Part shown: in pieces, positions 1 through 9,193 of the stretch
Position numbering within the stretch: the first letter of the stretch is position 1
Layout: each line of letters starts with the position of its first letter
Source of the DNA: CAYOZN01 sp964408455
GTDB taxonomy: Bacteria > Planctomycetota > Phycisphaerae > UBA1845 > UTPLA1
NCBI GenBank assembly: GCA_964408455.1
Contig: CAYOZN010000040.1
Span: 1 to 34,182 of the forward strand
DNA length: 34,182 nucleotides
Direction: 5' to 3'
Made by a program: the position numbers and the translations under genes
Notes under the pieces: generated by a model
The model's input: the letters and a program-made list of their open reading frames with translations, nothing else
The model's database searches: none
Told to the model about the DNA's origin: nothing

Positions 1-492
1 GGCCGCCATTAGCCACCAGCATCTGCACCGGTTTCCGCCGAACGCCTCGTCCCGCCGGCTCGCTCGCCCATATGGCTTCCACATAGCGCCCCCCGTATAC
101 AAAAAGACATCTGCGCGCGAGGCGCTCAAAAAAATTTGGCACATTTTCGTGAGGTTTTTTCCGCGGCTGACCGGCGCAGCGAAGAATCTGAAAATTCCCC
201 GACGTCTTCCCCGGCAATTATTCGCGAATGCGAAATTCGCAGGCCATCGGCCGGAACTATCGCGTCTGCAATTCGCTCTGGCACCGACCGCTCCGGCCCG
301 ACAGTCAATTACCCGTCGCATTCCCGCGGAACAGCGAGCAAATCTAATGAGTGACATCACAGAGTGGCCGCCGCGTGCGCGGCACTCGCGTCAGCCCCCG
401 CGCCGTCCGGCCTGCGCCGCTTTGCGCCGGGTTGCGCCGCCCGTTTTAGTGCGCCGCGCGGCAATGCGCGCCCGCAATTGGAGGTCCCGCCC
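1..492. other. Left-edge stretch without a convincing gene
   Basis: No frame here shows a recognisable protein family. On the minus strand an ATG at 84 (codons M-W-K-P-Y-G) stays open to the window edge. It is preceded at 9 nt by TATACG (94-99), so a leftward gene could begin here, but its 28 visible residues look like nothing I know. The open plus frames are arginine/proline-rich and look like GC-driven shadows. The last bases hold the GGAGG (480-484) that serves the gene starting at 493. Confidence 0.4.
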
Positions 493-2241
493 ATGAGTTC
501 CAAAAGTAAATTCAAGATTCGCCGGAAAAATCGCCCCGACCGCTCCCCGCGCCCCCAGCCCCTCGCCCCCACACCGCCCGCGCCCGCCGCCTCGCAATCC
601 CTTAATCCCTCAATCCCCGATCCCTTACCCCTTACCCCTGATCCCTTACCCCTTCCCCCGCTCGACCCCCTCGAGCGCGACATCACCAGCTCCCTGCAAT
701 CCCGCCTCCCCGCGGACCTCCGCGCCCGCCTCGACCGCGCCATTCTCGATCGCCGCCTCGGCAGCCTGCGCAAGCTCTTCCGCCACTTCGCCCTCGACGC
801 CCACGGCATCAGCCTCTCCAGCCTCTTCCGCTACGCCCGCCGCCTGCGACAGCGCGCCGCGCGGCTCGATGCCGCCGACCTGACACCGACCGAGGCCGAC
901 CGCGTCCCCGCCCGGACGGCGCTCCTTCTCCAGCAGCGCCTCCTCGAAGCCCTCGTCCTCGAGAACCCCTCGCCGTCGACCCTTGATAAGCTCACCCTCG
1001 CCTGCCATCGCGCCGCACGCACCGAGGCCTTCATCCGCCAGCAGGACAATCGCATCTATCACGACGGCCCCGACCCGAAGAATGAGGCCCTCCGCCGGCA
1101 GGCCCTCGCCACCATCGAAGCCATCCGCGCCGACATGAACAAGACCAGCCAGCTCCGCGACGCCGTCTTGCAGGAAGCCGAGACCTTCAACCGCCGCGCC
1201 CGCGAAGAAGCGATGACGGAGCCCGTTGCTGTGCACGCGGAATCGGAGCGGGCAGTCGAAGCGCCGAAGAGTCAAGTCGCGGAGGGAGGTCACAGGCATC
1301 AGGGAACGGGGAACAGCGAGGAAACTCAAACTAAGCAGACCTTGAAATGTCAGAACATCAACGTGTCAAAGCCCCGATCCTCTGCTCTCAGCGCCTCCGC
1401 GCCCCCGCGCACGGAATGCCACTCCGACTGCGGCCTTTCCCTTGCGCCGGCCGGCATAATTGACCCCGCCCGCCGCACTCAGCTAGAATTTCCGCGGATT
1501 GACGTTACTTCAGGGGAGCAGCGGCTGACCGCCGCGACGTGTCCGCTTTGGCCAACACCGATCGTTCCAACACCAGCGTCGCCTCCGAAAACGCCGTCCT
1601 CGTCGGCGTCATCCTGCCGAATCAGGACACCGGCGGCAATCGTTACGATCCCCTCGCCGAACTGGCCGGCCTGGCCAAAGCCGCCGGCGCCCTCATCGCC
1701 GGCCGCCTCATTCAGCGCCGCACGAAGGTCTCATCCGGCACCTATCTCGGTTCCGGCAAGCTCGAAGAACTGGCCGCCTACGTCAAAGACAAGAACGCCG
1801 ACCTCATCATCTTCGACAACGAACTCACCCCCTCGCAGATTCGCGAAATCGAGAAAGTCGCCGAGTGCCGCGTCATTGACCGCACCGAGCTCATCCTCGA
1901 CATCTTCGCCAGCCGCGCCCGCACCCATGCCGCCCGATTGCAGGTCGAGCTCGCCCAGTTGGAATACACGGCCCCGCGACTCCGCGGCATGTGGACCCAC
2001 CTCGAGCGCATCGCCGGCGCCGGCGGCGCCACCGGCGTTGGCGCCGTCGGCGGCATCGGCACCCGCGGTCCCGGCGAGCGGCAGATCGAGATCGACCGCC
2101 GCCTGGTGCAGAAGCGCGTCAACGCCCTCAAGGACGAACTCTCGCGCATCGACGCCCGCAAGCTGCGCGAAGTCAAGTCGCGCCGCGACTACTTCACCGT
2201 CAGCCTCGTCGGCTACACCAACGCCGGTAAAAGCACGTTGA
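493..2241 (+). CDS. Unrecognised alanine/arginine-rich protein; real 3' end uncertain
   Basis: I do not recognise this protein. ATG 493 is preceded by GGAGG at 480-484, a strong ribosome binding site. Residues 1-60 are basic then proline-rich, and about residues 36-56 are encoded by a dispersed low-complexity repeat (598-659). Residues about 60-245 look like a real, mostly helical soluble domain rich in Leu, Arg and Ala, with no signal peptide or membrane segment. After about nt 1330 the composition turns Ser/Pro/Ala-rich, and the frame then runs about 700 nt through hflX in another frame, which is almost certainly not translated. Stops sit in the other two frames at 1332 (TAA) and 1343 (TGA), so one indel near 1300 could have removed an ancestral stop. 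The hflX promoter at 1460-1489 also argues that the gene ends earlier. The N-terminal part is probably real; the listed end is only where the frame closes. Confidence 0.45.
   Translation: MSSKSKFKIRRKNRPDRSPRPQPLAPTPPAPAASQSLNPSIPDPLPLTPDPLPLPPLDPLERDITSSLQSRLPADLRARLDRAILDRRLGSLRKLFRHFALDAHGISLSSLFRYARRLRQRAARLDAADLTPTEADRVPARTALLLQQRLLEALVLENPSPSTLDKLTLACHRAARTEAFIRQQDNRIYHDGPDPKNEALRRQALATIEAIRADMNKTSQLRDAVLQEAETFNRRAREEAMTEPVAVHAESERAVEAPKSQVAEGGHRHQGTGNSEETQTKQTLKCQNINVSKPRSSALSASAPPRTECHSDCGLSLAPAGIIDPARRTQLEFPRIDVTSGEQRLTAATCPLWPTPIVPTPASPPKTPSSSASSCRIRTPAAIVTIPSPNWPAWPKPPAPSSPAASFSAARRSHPAPISVPASSKNWPPTSKTRTPTSSSSTTNSPPRRFAKSRKSPSAASLTAPSSSSTSSPAAPAPMPPDCRSSSPSWNTRPRDSAACGPTSSASPAPAAPPALAPSAASAPAVPASGRSRSTAAWCRSASTPSRTNSRASTPASCAKSSRAATTSPSASSATPTPVKAR
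598..659. repeat. Dispersed CCCTTA/CCCTAA-type low-complexity repeat, copy 1
   Basis: Short units such as CCCTTAATCCCT and ATCCCTTACCCCTTACCCCT are strung together inside the coding frame of the gene starting at 493, giving a Leu/Pro-rich segment (PDPLPLTPDPLPLPP). The reverse complement of the same pattern occurs at 28055-28117 between secA and idi. On the minus strand the unit is an AGGG/GGGG-rich tract. Confidence 0.7.
1460..1489 (+). promoter_or_regulatory. Sigma70-like promoter of hflX
   Basis: TTGACC (1460-1465) and TAGAAT (1484-1489) are separated by 18 bp, and each matches the consensus at five of six positions. A start around 1496 would leave a leader of about 43 nt before the GTG of hflX at 1539. 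The purine tract AGGGGAG lies at about 1512-1518, rather far from the start. Confidence 0.5.
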
Positions 2242-2906
2242 TGAACGCCCTCACCGACGCCGGCACCCTGGTCGAGGACAAGCTCTTCGCCACCCTCGAC
2301 ACCAAGACACGCCGCTGGCACCTCGGCGAGGGCCAGACCGCGCTGCTCTCCGACACCGTCGGATTCGTGCGCAACCTGCCGCACAATCTCGTCGCCTCGT
2401 TTCGCGCCACCCTCGAGGAGACGATTCACTCCGATCTCTTGCTCCACGTCATCGACGCCAGCAGCCCCGATGCGCCGGGCCAGATTCGCGCCGTGCAGCA
2501 GGTCCTGGCCGAACTCGGCTGCGAGGACATTCCCGTCGTCAATGTCCTCAACAAGATCGACGCCGTCGCCGAGGAGGCCGACCTGCCGCTGTTGCGAAAT
2601 TCGCTCGACAACGTCGTCGAAATCTCCGCCGCCCGCGGATCCGGCCTCGACGATTTGACCAACACGGTCCTCGCCCACATGCGCGACCGATATGTGCGCC
2701 TGCGCGTCGAGGCCGACAGCGCCAACGGCCGGCTATTGGCCTATATCAGCCGCCACGGTCACATCCTCGACCGCGAGTATTCGGACGGTCAGGTCCGCCT
2801 CGAGATCCGCGTCCCCACGCAGGAGGTGCCGCGTGTGGTGAATCTCGGCGCCCGCATCCTCGAGACCTTCGAAGCACCCGTCTTCCGCCAGCCTCAAGTC
2901 GATTGA
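1539..2906 (+). CDS. hflX: GTPase HflX
   Basis: HflX is a ribosome-associated GTPase that binds the 50S subunit and, in studied bacteria, splits stalled or heat-damaged ribosomes. The 455-residue length is normal. The N-terminal HflX domain (about 20-210) contains SSGTYLGSGKLEEL and the glycine-rich linker GATGVGAVGGIGTRGPGE before the helical arm. The GTPase domain shows G1 GYTNAGKST (225-233), G3 DTVGF (272-276), G4 NKID (338-341) and a G5-like SA near 360. The C-terminal region after about 385 is family-typical. The start is GTG 1539 (M-S-A-L-A-N-T); the ribosome binding site is weak or distant. A promoter-like element lies at 1460-1489. There is no hfq or miaA neighbour as in enterobacteria. 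The next gene starts 91 nt downstream on the same strand. Confidence 0.96.
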   Translation: MSALANTDRSNTSVASENAVLVGVILPNQDTGGNRYDPLAELAGLAKAAGALIAGRLIQRRTKVSSGTYLGSGKLEELAAYVKDKNADLIIFDNELTPSQIREIEKVAECRVIDRTELILDIFASRARTHAARLQVELAQLEYTAPRLRGMWTHLERIAGAGGATGVGAVGGIGTRGPGERQIEIDRRLVQKRVNALKDELSRIDARKLREVKSRRDYFTVSLVGYTNAGKSTLMNALTDAGTLVEDKLFATLDTKTRRWHLGEGQTALLSDTVGFVRNLPHNLVASFRATLEETIHSDLLLHVIDASSPDAPGQIRAVQQVLAELGCEDIPVVNVLNKIDAVAEEADLPLLRNSLDNVVEISAARGSGLDDLTNTVLAHMRDRYVRLRVEADSANGRLLAYISRHGHILDREYSDGQVRLEIRVPTQEVPRVVNLGARILETFEAPVFRQPQVD

Positions 2907-2997
2907 ACATCGGTCCGACACTGGGTTGGAGCGCATGCGTTGCGCCCGGCTGCGCCGGCGACTGCTGCGCCCGCATCGCCGATCAAGGGGGCTGATG

Positions 2998-3702
2998 ATG
3001 TCCGCCACCGTCAAGCTGTCGCCCGATGACACGCGCCGCCTCATCGACGCGGCGGTCTCGTCCCGCGCCCCCATCATTCTCGAATCCGACGCGTTCAGCG
3101 GCACGACGATGAACGGCTCGCTGATCGCGGCCGACGCCGAGGCGATGTTGATGGAAGTCACCGGCCGACCGGCCGTGTCCTATGATGCCATTGTGGGAGC
3201 CACGGTGAACGTACAGATTTACGATGAACGACGCCTGACATTCTCGACCCGTGTCGTCGGCGCTCCGCACTGGGGCCAGAGCCGCGCGGTCGCGCTCGAG
3301 CGGCCCCGCCAGGTGCAGGTGCTCGAACGGCGACGCTTCCTGCGGGCCAAGCTGGCCCCCTCGTCGCACGTCACGCTCGAGTGGCAGGCCAACGGCACGA
3401 CCCATCGCCACGCCGCCACGCTGCTGAACATCTCGGCCGAGGGCATCGCCTGCCGCGTTGAGCGGGCCGCCGCCGACGCCATCGAAAAGCGCACCGCGCT
3501 CGTCACCATTTTTGAACTGCCGGGGCACGAAAACCCGTTCAGCTTTCGCGCCGTCGTTTCCAACAAGACGCCGGCAAGCGAGGGCTGCTCGATCCTGGGA
3601 ATACAGTTCCTGCGCAGCGATCGCGACGCGCGGACCCTGGCCCAGCTCCGCCACGCCCTGGAGGATCGCACCCATACGACGGAGGCACCGGCACACGCAT
3701 GA
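2998..3702 (+). CDS. PilZ-domain protein, YcgR-like (first of a coupled pair)
   Basis: PilZ domains bind cyclic di-GMP and change the activity of motility, adhesion or polysaccharide machinery. This 234-residue cytosolic protein has an N-terminal beta-rich domain (about 20-105) like the YcgR_N region, then the PilZ signature: R112-x3-R116 within RRRFLR and the N-x-S-x2-G motif as NISAEG (144-149). Both c-di-GMP contact motifs are intact, so binding is expected. Two adjacent ATGs occur at 2995 and 2998; AGGGG at 2986-2990 fits the second better (7 nt). The stop TGA overlaps the ATG of the next PilZ gene (ATGA at 3699-3702), implying translational coupling. The effector partner cannot be named from the window, as no flagellar, pilus or cellulose gene is present. 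Confidence 0.85.
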   Translation: MSATVKLSPDDTRRLIDAAVSSRAPIILESDAFSGTTMNGSLIAADAEAMLMEVTGRPAVSYDAIVGATVNVQIYDERRLTFSTRVVGAPHWGQSRAVALERPRQVQVLERRRFLRAKLAPSSHVTLEWQANGTTHRHAATLLNISAEGIACRVERAAADAIEKRTALVTIFELPGHENPFSFRAVVSNKTPASEGCSILGIQFLRSDRDARTLAQLRHALEDRTHTTEAPAHA

Positions 3703-4445
3703 CCAACGCCACCGATCTGGAACCGGCATCGCAATCGGCCGTGCTGCAATGGGCGGCAGAGCGCCGGACGGACCTGATGGTTTCGCAGCCGCTGGAAAAC
3801 GGCTGGTCGAACCTGCGCTCCACCTTCATGCGGTTCGATCCGCAAACCGGCGTTATACAAATCACCTTTCCCTATTCGCCCGGCGGGCAGGAGCCCGAGA
3901 TTCTGCCCGGCGACGAACTGGGCCTCTCGTTCCGCCGCGGACACAAGAAGTGCCTGTTCGTCAGCATCGTGGTGCTGCGCCAGGCGGACACCGATGCCGC
4001 CGGCAACTCGGTGGACACGCTGGTTCTGCGGGCCCCGCGCGAAATCCGCGCATTGCAGCGGCGGGCCTATCAGCGGGTCATCGTCCCGCCGCACCGCTTT
4101 ATCGGGGCGAGGCTATGGGAGGGCGGGGCGCCAAAGGACACGACGACCGTCGGACCGATCTGCTCGGGCCGCGTCGCGAACATCTCGGTCGGCGGGGTGC
4201 TGGTCGAGCTGCGCGTCGAGCAGAATCCGCGCCTGGCCAGCGGCGATCTGGTCGGCATCGAGATCACGCCGGACCGGAGCCGCCAGCCGCTGATGCTGGA
4301 AGGGCAGTACAAGCACTGCCTGATGCAGGGGGGCGACCGCCTTGGCCTGGGCTTTCAGTTCATGGGCCTCGAGCATGTGATGCCCGGCCAGGCGACGCTG
4401 ACGCAGATCGCCGACATGGTCAACCAGCTTCGGCGGGAACAGTAA
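3699..4445 (+). CDS. PilZ-domain protein, YcgR-like (second of a coupled pair)
   Basis: This 248-residue soluble protein has the same two-part layout as its neighbour. The N-terminal beta domain covers about residues 25-115. The PilZ domain carries R122-x3-R126 (RRAYQR) and NISVGG (161-166), so the c-di-GMP binding residues are present. It starts with an ATG that overlaps the upstream stop (ATGA), so both proteins are probably made from one transcript in similar amounts. A rho-independent terminator follows directly at 4451-4489, closing the unit. The two proteins differ clearly in sequence, so this is an old duplication or two separate recruits, not a recent copy. They may form a heteromer or act on two targets; the sequence does not decide. 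Confidence 0.85.
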   Translation: MTNATDLEPASQSAVLQWAAERRTDLMVSQPLENGWSNLRSTFMRFDPQTGVIQITFPYSPGGQEPEILPGDELGLSFRRGHKKCLFVSIVVLRQADTDAAGNSVDTLVLRAPREIRALQRRAYQRVIVPPHRFIGARLWEGGAPKDTTTVGPICSGRVANISVGGVLVELRVEQNPRLASGDLVGIEITPDRSRQPLMLEGQYKHCLMQGGDRLGLGFQFMGLEHVMPGQATLTQIADMVNQLRREQ

Positions 4446-4450
4446 ACACG

Positions 4451-4489
4451 ATCGGCGTCGGAAGGAGGGGACCGACGCCCGATTTTTTT
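4451..4489 (+). terminator. Rho-independent terminator after the PilZ pair
   Basis: ATCGGCGTCGG (4451-4461) pairs with CCGACGCCCGAT (4472-4483) with a single bulged C. The loop is about 10 nt and a run of seven T follows (4483-4489). It lies six bases after the second PilZ stop. Confidence 0.85.
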
Positions 4490-4499
4490 CTTTTGCCGC

Positions 4500-4641
4500 G
4501 TGCCACTGCTTCAAGCAGTGTGTCCCGGTGTGCCACTGCTTCAAGCAGTGCGTCCCGGTGTGCCACTGCTTCAGGCAGTGTGTCCCGGTGTGCCACTGCT
4601 TCAAGCAGTGCGTCCCGGTGTGCCACTGCTTCAGGCAGTGG
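4500..4641. repeat. Five 30-bp tandem units, each with a perfect 17-bp palindrome
   Basis: Five units with a 30-bp period begin at 4501, 4531, 4561, 4591 and 4621. Each carries CACTGCTTCAAGCAGTG or the variant ending AGGCAGTG, an 8+1+8 hairpin, preceded by GTGTGC. The 13-bp linkers are nearly identical (GTCCCGGTGTGC with T/C changes). Read on the minus strand the core is CACTGCTTGAAGCAGTG followed by GCACAC, the same element that is scattered at 15208-15475. The block sits between two facing terminators in a convergent 3' region. It has no cas genes or unique spacers and is not a CRISPR. Confidence 0.9.
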
Positions 4642-4655
4642 CACGCGACGCGCGC

Positions 4656-4694
4656 AAAAAAAGAGGGTCCGAGCTCGCCGTTACTCGGACCCTC
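4656..4694 (-). terminator. Rho-independent terminator, minus strand
   Basis: A perfect 11-bp stem, GAGGGTCCGAG (4663-4673) with CTCGGACCCTC (4684-4694) and a 10-nt loop, has seven A bases on its left (4656-4662), which are a T-run for minus-strand transcripts. It would end transcription from the membrane-protein gene at 5015-5578. Together with the plus terminator at 4451-4489 it brackets the tandem palindromes. Confidence 0.85.
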
Positions 4695-5014
4695 CAAGCC
4701 AGGCTGGTCCGCCATCGGCGGAAGACCCACAGCCTCGCAAGTAACTATCGGCAGCGCCCATTCGTTGCTTGAGTTCCGGACGTTGCGAGTGGGTGCGAAT
4801 TTTTCGGGCGAATGCGCACTTATCGGATCGTGCAGAATTCGCCGATCGGACCCGCTGGCGGCGGCAGGCCGGGAGCCTCCGCCGCGGCCGTAATCAGTGT
4901 CATAGTCATGTCACTTCCGCAAAAGACGCCTCGACCGCTCCGGGCCGCGGCGCTCGCGAAACTGGTGCCGTTGATATGACATTCACCTCCCGCGAAACTG
5001 AGGTGCCGCCGGCG
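4695..5014. other. Gap without a recognised gene
   Basis: The 320 bp between the minus-strand terminator and the end of the next minus-strand gene contain only arginine-rich open frames that look like chance. I see no RNA gene or repeat. It may be the long 3' untranslated region of the gene at 5015-5578. Confidence 0.4.
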
Positions 5015-5578
5015 TCAGGCGCCAGCCGTACCCTCGAGCCACGGGCGCAGGAGGCGCGTCATCTGCTCGGACGATAGCCCCGTCAGCCGCTGAATGAGGA
5101 TGGTGAGGTCCTCGCTGAGCTCCGGGTGTCGCAGGTGTGGCAGGAAGGCATCATCCGGCATCAAGTCGAGCATGGCGGGATCGACGCCCTCGTCGAGTTC
5201 GACGCGAAGCCGGGCGCCATCCAGCTCGCGGCGCAGAAAGGGCGGGGCGTGGATGCGGAGCCGCTCGCGTGACACCACGATCTCGAGCCGGCCGCGCCAC
5301 AGCGCAAGCAGCAGCCATCGCACGCCCGACACCACTAGGGCCACGCCCAGGACCGCGAGCATCAACCAGAGGAAGCCGAAGGCGACGAAGACGCTCTTCT
5401 GCGTGCGCCAGAGCAGTTCCCAGCGCGGGTCCCACGCCCACGCCACCGCGACAGGGGCGGCCGCCAGCGCCAGCCGCCAGATGGCCCGCGCCAGCGCCCG
5501 GGATCGGTCCACCATAAAGACAAGCGGCGGTGGCGCGCCTTGCTCCGCGGGTGCGGGCTCAATATCGCGATCGTGCAT
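5015..5578 (-). CDS. Two-helix membrane protein of unknown function
   Basis: I do not recognise the family. The chosen start, ATG 5578 (M-H-D-R-D-I), gives 187 residues; upstream in-frame codons are arginine/proline-rich and overlap the region of the divergent HD gene. After a short acidic N-terminus there are two hydrophobic segments, about residues 37-55 (LALAAAPVAVAWAW) and 66-92 (VFVAFGFLWLMLAVLGVALVVSG). A soluble C-terminal part of about 90 residues follows, with LEIVVSRERLRI and an acidic stretch (DEGVDPAMLDLMPDD). The topology resembles small PH-like or DUF-type membrane proteins with a cytosolic beta domain, but no motif settles this. It is divergent from the HD gene, and a strong minus-strand terminator lies 320 bp downstream. 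The ribosome binding site is weak. Confidence 0.6.
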   Translation of the reverse strand: MHDRDIEPAPAEQGAPPPLVFMVDRSRALARAIWRLALAAAPVAVAWAWDPRWELLWRTQKSVFVAFGFLWLMLAVLGVALVVSGVRWLLLALWRGRLEIVVSRERLRIHAPPFLRRELDGARLRVELDEGVDPAMLDLMPDDAFLPHLRHPELSEDLTILIQRLTGLSSEQMTRLLRPWLEGTAGA

Positions 5579-5732
5579 GGTGCTCGGGCCTCGCTTCGTT
5601 TCGCCGCGACGCCGGGATGGTAGTCGTGCGGCGCCCCGGGCTCCAGCAGGGCAGGGCGGCAGCCCGCACAGCCATTCGCCACGACGCGGCGCCATTCCAT
5701 GCACCGGCACTAATCGACGCGCCGTGTATGGT

Positions 5733-5738
5733 TATAAT
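5733..5738 (+). promoter_or_regulatory. Perfect TATAAT -10 box, nine bases from a start codon
   Basis: TATAAT at 5733-5738 is a full consensus -10 hexamer, but no good -35 sits at 17 bp. It ends only nine bases before ATG 5748, so a transcript from it would be leaderless or nearly so. Similar spacing is seen before the genes starting at 23547 and, on the minus strand, at 14547. Confidence 0.35.
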
Positions 5739-5747
5739 GCCGCAGAC

Positions 5748-6314
5748 ATGAACCGCGCCGATGCCTGGCAAATCGTCTGCGAATTCGTCGCCTCCGACGC
5801 GCTGCGGCGGCACATGCTGGCCGTCGAGGCTGCCATGCGCTACCACGCCGCGCGGCTCGGCGGCGACGTCGAGCTGTGGGGGGCCGTCGGGCTGCTGCAC
5901 GATTTCGATTACGAACGCTGGCCCGATCCACCGGCCCACACGCGAGAAGGCGCCCGCATTCTTCGCGAACGCGGCGTCGATGAAGAAATCGTCGGCGCCA
6001 TCCTCTCCCACGCCGAGTGGAACCACGATCAGTACCCGCTCGATCGGCCGCTGCGAAAGACGCTCTTCGCGGTGGACGAGCTCTGCGGCTTCATCTACGC
6101 CTGCGCCCTGGTGCGGCCGCAGCGGCTCGAAGACATGACCGCCTCATCGGTCAAGAAAAAGCTCAAGACTGCCGCCTTCGCCGCGAACGTCAGTCGCGAT
6201 CATATCCACCGGGGCGCCGCGCTGTTGGACATGTCGCTGGACGACCACATCACCCACGGCATCGCGGCCCTGCACGCGGCGCGCGAGACCCTGGGCCTCA
6301 TGCCGGCCGGCTGA
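5748..6314 (+). CDS. HD-domain metal-dependent phosphohydrolase
   Basis: This 188-residue protein has the HD superfamily layout: a first His in RHML/YHAA, the metal-binding HD pair in GLLHDFDYE (about residues 50-58), a downstream His in SHAEWNH (about 88-94), and a conserved Asp in VDELCGF (about 109). These residues coordinate the metal and the family hydrolyses phosphate esters or nucleotides. Proteins of this size with the AILSHAEWNH pattern are often annotated as HDIG-type hydrolases, and the substrate cannot be told from sequence. ATG 5748 was chosen because the longer open frame upstream is arginine/serine-rich and overlaps the divergent gene, and because TATAAT lies just upstream. The protein is soluble with no signal peptide. 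It stands alone between a divergent membrane gene and the aminopeptidase gene. Confidence 0.85.
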   Translation: MNRADAWQIVCEFVASDALRRHMLAVEAAMRYHAARLGGDVELWGAVGLLHDFDYERWPDPPAHTREGARILRERGVDEEIVGAILSHAEWNHDQYPLDRPLRKTLFAVDELCGFIYACALVRPQRLEDMTASSVKKKLKTAAFAANVSRDHIHRGAALLDMSLDDHITHGIAALHAARETLGLMPAG

Positions 6315-6386
6315 TCGCCGGGGTGATGATGGCTCTGCGGCTGGCTCGCCAGCCCGCCGGGGTTCTCGCAAAGCCGCGCCGATTCC

Positions 6387-6395
6387 TGCTATAGT
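6387..6395 (+). promoter_or_regulatory. Extended -10 promoter candidate before the aminopeptidase gene
   Basis: TGC-TATAGT (6387-6395) matches an extended -10 element (TGn followed by a TATAAT-like hexamer). No clear -35 is visible. It lies about 150 bp before ATG 6548 in a 233-bp intergenic region. Confidence 0.35.
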
Positions 6396-6547
6396 AAGGC
6401 CGTGGCCCGACAGGTCGGTGTCCTGGTACCGGCCAGTTAATGGGGGGCAAGTGACGTTTTCCGCCGCCGGCGTCGGTTCCGCAGGCCGTCGGCGAGATGC
6501 GTCTCGCGGCCCGACTGCCGTCACTTTCACGCGAAAGGCGTCGATTC

Positions 6548-9118
<2,571 letters not shown>

Positions 9119-9138
9119 ATTGGGTCTTTGGCGAGCTT

Positions 9139-9160
9139 GCAGATGCCCACGGGCGTCTGC
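9139..9160. terminator. Hairpin between convergent genes
   Basis: GCAGATGCC and GGCGTCTGC form a 9-bp stem (one G-T wobble) with a CACG loop, 20 bases after the aminopeptidase stop and before the end of the facing VOC gene. No T-run follows on either side, so termination here is only a guess. Confidence 0.3.
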
Positions 9161-9193
9161 TGAGACATCCTGCGCCGCTGCGGTGCCTTTCGC

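Noticed and set aside
4500..4650. CRISPR-like array of regular repeats
   Set aside because: The 'spacers' are 13 bp and nearly identical, the repeats are perfect palindromes, and no cas gene is nearby. A tandem palindromic repeat explains it.
5094..5747. N-terminal extension of the HD-domain protein
   Set aside because: The extra 218 codons are Arg/Ser/Thr-rich, overlap the divergent membrane gene and lack homology; TATAAT sits just before ATG 5748.
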